Of a DNA stretch of 64,000 nt, positions 60,585 through 64,000 are shown piece by piece; the stretch's first letter is position 1; every line of letters begins with the position of its first letter. The translations under genes were made by a program, and so were the position numbers. This stretch comes from Tritrichomonas musculus. Lineage: Eukaryota > Parabasalia > Tritrichomonadida > Tritrichomonadidae. The stretch covers positions 62,001-126,000 of the forward strand of contig JAPFFF010000028.1 in assembly GCA_039105265.1 (NCBI GenBank), written 5' to 3'. Under the pieces are notes generated by a model. The model was not told the origin of the DNA. It searched no databases and was given only the letters and a program-made list of their open reading frames with translations.

Positions 60585-61359
60585 CTATTTTACCCGAAAA
60601 AAAATTTTGTTTTTATTTACATTCGAGATATTGCGTTTTTTCTCGGCATCCCTCACGAACATTCATATATTACTTCTTAGCAATCTATCAGTTTCTATAT
60701 ACGGAAAATCGCTATTTTTGGCAACAGGCTATTTTTCACTGTTAGTTACCGGAAGTGTTGTAACGAATTTCTAGTGTTTTATATTAAATGTTATTCTGCA
60801 ACAGTTCTATACTGCAGACAAAACATATAGCATATCTGATTCTCCGTAACGTGTGCTACATAATGGTGAAGGAACGGGCTTTCAATGTTGAATACTTATC
60901 GAGATACGATAGGATAAAAATCGAAGCAAAATTAATGGGAAATAATAGCGGAAATGTGATGTGAAAAATATGGTCTTAACGGTCGCCAAAATAAACGGTC
61001 GCCAGTAAACGGTCGTCATGGTAGCGGTCACCTTAACGTACATAATCGTTAAAGAAATAAATATAACCACATTCTTGTCAATCGTCTCTTGTCTGGGAGA
61101 ACCATTCAATTTTCTATACTTGTCTCATACAAGAAAAACCGTTACTGTTTTTCTTTATCTGGTTAACATAATAGAGTAATCCGTTATGTATATATTATTG
61201 TCCGTTAATGTTTCTATATTGCTCGTTATTGTTCTTCTATGTATAGTTAACGTAATAACATTACTGGTTAACGTAAACAGAAAAATAGAGATTCATGCAA
61301 AGTCGCCGTAGCAAACATATAGTATATTCGGGCGTAGATTCCGAATATCGCATTTATTC
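60585..61359. other. gene-free spacer in Maverick 2 with short repeats
   Basis: No gene. Upstream of PolB. Contains four spaced copies of an ACGGTCGCC-type motif (60,979-61,031) in about 14-16 bp steps, and several GTTAACGT/CGTTA motifs at 61,150-61,290. It could be a promoter or a replication-related region; this is inference. Confidence 0.45.
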
Positions 61360-61581
61360 TCACCCAGGATTCTTTGTTGGAGCTGTATAGTACCCATCCG
61401 AGCCAAAATATTCCAGTGCAGGATTCTTTGAGTTATCGAATTTGGGTAACATCTTTGATACTTGATTGACCAGTGGTATTTTATCTATTATTGATTTCGT
61501 TTTATTCCATCCATACTTGAATCCATTAACGAAGTCCTTTGCTGCATCTTTTATCTGCTTGAACCAGCTCCCAAAAGCCAT
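61360..61581 (-). CDS. small amphipathic protein, adenovirus pVI-like candidate
   Basis: 73 residues from ATG 61581 (MAFGSWFKQIKDAAKDFVNG); the longer frame upstream overlaps the divergent gene and looks non-coding. The N-terminal 45 residues form an amphipathic helix with aromatic and basic residues (WFKQIKDAAKDFVNGFKYGW, then KTKSIIDKIPLVNQVSKMLP), reminiscent of the membrane-active minor capsid proteins of Mavericks and adenovirus (pVI, pX-type). The C-terminus ends in YYTAPTKNPG. Assignment by pattern only. It is divergent from the gene starting at 61619 with 37 bp between the starts. Confidence 0.45.
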   Translation of the reverse strand: MAFGSWFKQIKDAAKDFVNGFKYGWNKTKSIIDKIPLVNQVSKMLPKFDNSKNPALEYFGSDGYYTAPTKNPG

Positions 61582-61618
61582 TTTAGCCGTATAGAAAATA
61601 CATTTTTGTGTGCTACAA

Positions 61619-62254
61619 ATGACTCTAAGAGCAGCAAGAATACTAAGCAGTGAAACAGACAATACGATAAAGCAAGAGCAAAACACTAATGTTAACATAA
61701 AGATAACACCACGGCAGCAACCAGTTCCTGGCAACGTAAATTTTACTCAAGCCAACCAGCCACAGGATTCGTTACCGGCTGGTCAGGCTTTACATACACA
61801 GACGACTCCGGAGAGTTTACAGTATCCATCAGCAGCAGCAACAAACAGTCCTACCCTGTTGGCGCAGGACCGCGGTATAGCAGATTTAGGCCTTGAGTTA
61901 GATTCATTAGAGAAGAAAAATAGGTTCCTGGAGTTGCTCGTTGAGATGTACTCTGAGAATCCACTAAAAGTAAACTCATATGTAGTATGTAAGAGTGGTA
62001 CATTAATGAGCATGATAAAGCTACTAACAGAATGCGATAAAGTAGATTTCGTTCTGGATGACTATGAAGTTGGTTGTGGGTGCTCCCATCGGTCGCAAGC
62101 CCTTCGGTCATGCTCTGCTTCTACTGCAAAGCTGATAAAGATAGACAAAATACTTGTCACTAAGGATGGCCGTACAGAAGAGTTAAAGTATTGCTATAAC
62201 GATATCTATACCGAATTCATTAAATATGGCTTGAGCCTAAAGTTTACTGTGTAG
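61619..62254 (+). CDS. hypothetical Maverick 2 protein, 211 aa
   Basis: 211 residues from ATG 61619 (MTLRAARILSSETDN). The N-terminal half is Gln/Thr/Pro-rich and unstructured (QQPVPGNVNFTQANQPQDSL). The C-terminal half is folded-looking (LDSLEKKNRFLELLVEMYSE, MSMIKLLTECDKVDFVLDDY), followed by a short Ser/Cys/His stretch (CGCSHRSQALRSCSAS) that is encoded by a DNA motif also found near the integrase start. No domain is recognised. It may be a Maverick-specific structural or packaging protein. Confidence 0.55.
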   Translation: MTLRAARILSSETDNTIKQEQNTNVNIKITPRQQPVPGNVNFTQANQPQDSLPAGQALHTQTTPESLQYPSAAATNSPTLLAQDRGIADLGLELDSLEKKNRFLELLVEMYSENPLKVNSYVVCKSGTLMSMIKLLTECDKVDFVLDDYEVGCGCSHRSQALRSCSASTAKLIKIDKILVTKDGRTEELKYCYNDIYTEFIKYGLSLKFTV

Positions 62255-62315
62255 GCTCAAGACTGCAAAGCCGGCATTTCACTGAAGCTGTGCTGCTAAT
62301 TTTATTGCCAGAAAA

Positions 62316-62486
62316 ATGTCTGGCAAGGTAAAGCAATACTACCACACTAATATACAACACAACATAGACATCCTGGCAGAAGAAATAGAGAGAGACGTTA
62401 ACGACATAGAGAATCGTTTATTGAGCATTAAAAACAAAATTAAGGCTGTAATGGAATTGATTCAGGCCTTGAACACAGCTAAATAA
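62316..62486 (+). CDS. 56-residue coiled-coil protein
   Basis: 56 residues: MSGKVKQYYH followed by a continuous amphipathic helix (NIDILAEEIERDVNDIENRL, then LSIKNKIKAVMELIQAL) with heptad leucine/isoleucine spacing. Short but clean. It lies 61 bp after the preceding plus-strand stop and its end overlaps the convergent minus-strand gene by 25 bp. Likely a small structural or oligomerisation protein; family unknown. Confidence 0.5.
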   Translation: MSGKVKQYYHTNIQHNIDILAEEIERDVNDIENRLLSIKNKIKAVMELIQALNTAK

Positions 62487-62977
62487 TGTTCGTTTATTTT
62501 TCCGCTTACTTTCCCTACTATGCTCTGTTGTATCTTCAATGTGAGTGCATAATCTTCATCCAGGATTCTTCCATCATAGAGTATTACATCGCCAATCTGG
62601 TACACGTTTGCATCATCAACGTAGAATAAATAGTCGCCATGGGTCGCAAAGGTTATACATCCGTTTTCTTCATCGACGCTAGTAATGACACCAACGAATT
62701 CCTTCCAGGTTCCATCAACAATAACTGAACAGATACAATCAGTGCTATCAGTAATGGCGCTGCTAATGAATCGTTTAGCTTCTGTATTGTACTTGTATAC
62801 ATGTCCTGATAGATATACAGGTTTACCAATCTTGTAATCTGATATTTCTTCACCAGCTTCTATAGGGCAGTAATGAGTGATGGTAGTGTTTGTTGTTGCG
62901 TGAAGTTCATCAACATATGATTTCAGTGCGAAGTTATCATTCACATATTTCACCGAAGTAATCATATTATCGTTCAC
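62462..62977 (-). CDS. beta-rich fibre-type protein of Maverick 2
   Basis: 171 residues. The N-terminus (SVKYVNDNFALKSYVDEL) is a short helical adaptor typical of fibre or baseplate proteins. The body alternates beta-strands and turns (GKPVYLSGHVYKYNTEAKRF, CICSVIVDGTWKEFVGVITS, GDYLFYVDDANVYQIGDVIL) and ends with an aliphatic strand (INEHYLAVFKA). This resembles small virion fibre or spike modules whose strands read VYLSGxVYK, CICSVIVDG and GDYLFYVDD. No named family is recognised. Its start lies 11 bp inside the end of the upstream gene on the same strand, as in a tightly packed cluster. Confidence 0.5.
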   Translation of the reverse strand: MNDNMITSVKYVNDNFALKSYVDELHATTNTTITHYCPIEAGEEISDYKIGKPVYLSGHVYKYNTEAKRFISSAITDSTDCICSVIVDGTWKEFVGVITSVDEENGCITFATHGDYLFYVDDANVYQIGDVILYDGRILDEDYALTLKIQQSIVGKVSGKINEHYLAVFKA

Positions 62978-63470
62978 AGGTTGGCTGCTGATTAATGTGA
63001 TAGATACATATATTAGTCAATGCATCATCGGCAGCTCTCAATGAGACAATACGTATAGCTACACGAATATCTATGGATTCACTTGACTCACTACTTACTG
63101 ATTTGTATATGAGATTTGCACCCTTTCGTCCTGAATACGTATATTCAGCTTCTTCATATGTTGTAGCTTCGGCATTTCGTTTGAACTTCACGATAATATT
63201 TTTGGTTGTTAATACCCTTCTGATATAATCATCAGGGATTGCACAACCACTATCATTCTGTGTACATTGAATTGTGATTCGTTCTGGACTTTCATCAGCA
63301 ACATTTGCGGTTTTAATGAATGGTGATTCGATTTGTGCTCTAATGAAGTTATATGCTATAGGATTATTATTTCTATGTGCTGAAATATACGATACATATA
63401 CAATTTGTCCATCATCATGACGCCATATTATTCTATCAATGCGTTTGCCATTGCTATCATACCTGTCCAT
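62967..63470 (-). CDS. beta-rich structural-type protein of Maverick 2
   Basis: 167 residues. Starts MDRYDSNGKRIDRIIWRHDD with strand-rich continuation (GQIVYVSYISAHRNNNPIAY, RITIQCTQNDSGCAIPDDYI, NIIVKFKRNAEATTYEEAEY). Composition and size fit a small virion protein. No family is recognised. It is followed within the cluster by the fibre-type gene that overlaps its 3' end by 11 bp, and preceded by the partial gene ending at 63502. Confidence 0.5.
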   Translation of the reverse strand: MDRYDSNGKRIDRIIWRHDDGQIVYVSYISAHRNNNPIAYNFIRAQIESPFIKTANVADESPERITIQCTQNDSGCAIPDDYIRRVLTTKNIIVKFKRNAEATTYEEAEYTYSGRKGANLIYKSVSSESSESIDIRVAIRIVSLRAADDALTNICIYHINQQPTCER

Positions 63471-63501
63471 GCTGTCATAAGTGCTAGTAGAACCATTTGG
63501 T

Positions 63502-64000
63502 TTATATTACATCAATATGCACTATATCATCATCTTGATTATCACCCCAATTAACATCAAATATCAAATGAACTCCAGCATTGGGTAGCTTAGGGGTAAT
63601 ATATACACCCTCATATAAGTTTACTGGATATTCAATATTCAATTCAGTGCCATATAGTGCGGTACTCAATGCAGATTCATTAACCAAATTAGTTGGTACC
63701 TCAGGGATATCTGTCTTCAATGCATACTTATCTACTATGTCTGGTGTGTAAACATATTTATCCGCTATTGATATAATATAATTGCCTTCATTTGCTTCAT
63801 CGAAGTAAACAGCAGTGGGTGTTTGGATGAGCAACCAGAAATTCTGTATTCCTACGAAATAATTCTTGTGGTTCGGGTCTGAATAATAGTCGGCCCATGT
63901 TGTGCCATCATCAAATGTTCCATCTTGGAATATATCAGGATTGTTTACGCCGAAACCATATGCATAATTGAACCCAGAATCGGGACAATCGCCCTCGAAT
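63502..64000 (-). CDS. C-terminal part of a fibre-type protein (runs off window)
   Basis: A minus-strand frame open from the window end to the stop at 63502, about 165 residues visible. It reads FEGDCPDSGFNYAYGFGVNN, then a part with aromatic strands (YYSDPNHKNYFVGIQNFWLL), then repeated short motifs of the DKYxxxTDI type (IADKYVYTPDIVDKYALKTD) as in trimeric fibre shafts, and ends with a beta segment (NAGVHLIFDVNWGDNQDDDI). No start is in view, and an internal ATG-less stretch shows that it begins beyond the edge. It is probably the first gene of the structural cluster in view. Confidence 0.55.
   Translation of the reverse strand, partial: FEGDCPDSGFNYAYGFGVNNPDIFQDGTFDDGTTWADYYSDPNHKNYFVGIQNFWLLIQTPTAVYFDEANEGNYIISIADKYVYTPDIVDKYALKTDIPEVPTNLVNESALSTALYGTELNIEYPVNLYEGVYITPKLPNAGVHLIFDVNWGDNQDDDIVHIDVI

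Larger units (their letters stand above)
54920..64000. mobile_element. Maverick/Polinton element 2, left part
   Basis: Second Maverick, entering at the composition shift near 54,920 and running off the window. Visible parts: terminal region, a small basic protein (minus), integrase (plus), PolB (minus), a regulatory gap, a pVI-like small protein (minus), an unknown protein (plus), a small coiled-coil protein (plus) and a minus-strand cluster of beta-rich structural candidates. It is clearly less AT-rich than the host DNA and than Maverick 1, pointing to a different subfamily and an independent, probably recent arrival. Reading frames are long and the visible part looks whole. The left end position is approximate; terminal repeats cannot be paired because the other end is absent. 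Confidence 0.9.

Noticed and set aside
62653-62853. Minus-strand frame overlapping the fibre-type gene
   Set aside because: It is in a different frame of the same strand and has no support.

Overview
The window looks like nuclear DNA of a parabasalid protist, most likely a Tritrichomonas-type trichomonad. The reasons are very AT-rich intergenic DNA, host genes with no visible introns, trichomonad-type initiator (Inr) motifs 11-23 nt upstream of some start codons, BspA-type leucine-rich repeats, a DUF3447-type protein, R2R3 Myb and glycine-rich families typical of trichomonads, and large Maverick/Polinton elements. The species cannot be fixed from sequence alone.

Layout. (1) 1 to about 13,850 is the right-hand part of a Maverick/Polinton (Maverick 1). 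It carries a protein-primed type DNA polymerase B, a capsid-type candidate, a Q/L-repeat protein, a small bZIP-like protein and very long fibre-like proteins, and it ends in a GC-rich foldable terminus. (2) 13.9-31 kb is a host block with few breaks: an ER-type Hsp70-like protein, a kinase fused to BspA-type LRRs with a C-terminal membrane anchor, a DUF3447-type protein, an R2R3 Myb protein, tRNA-Pro, a sugar-porter-type MFS protein and a second kinase. A TTAA-flanked element ends next to the start codon of the LRR kinase. (3) 31-34 kb holds relics: decayed BspA repeats and a fragmentary xanthine dehydrogenase/aldehyde oxidase-type pseudogene interrupted by a TA-flanked transposon. (4) 34-39.9 kb holds a two-RRM protein, a BTB-like/coiled-coil/glycine-rich protein, a decayed surface-protein tail, tRNA-Ile(GAT), tRNA-Thr(AGT) and a GTPase relic. 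(5) 40-50 kb is a transposon graveyard with nested TIR elements, one with 8-bp target duplications, a Tc1/mariner-like transposase relic and MULE-like scraps, plus one orphan gene with an Inr. (6) 50.9-52 kb is GAPDH, with strongly biased codon use and a textbook Inr. (7) 52-54.9 kb is AT-rich DNA with a long-TIR MITE. (8) From about 54.9 kb to the end is a second, less AT-rich Maverick (Maverick 2) with an integrase, PolB and several structural-type candidates.

The two Mavericks differ in base composition and gene order, so they are probably separate arrivals of different subfamilies. Both keep long open frames in the visible parts and so look recent. The host genes are single transcription units, not operons. 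The most interesting non-genic signal is the density of small DNA transposons whose ends and target duplications can be read directly, including one that restores a clean reading frame in its pseudogene host when conceptually removed and one inserted into a perfect hairpin.
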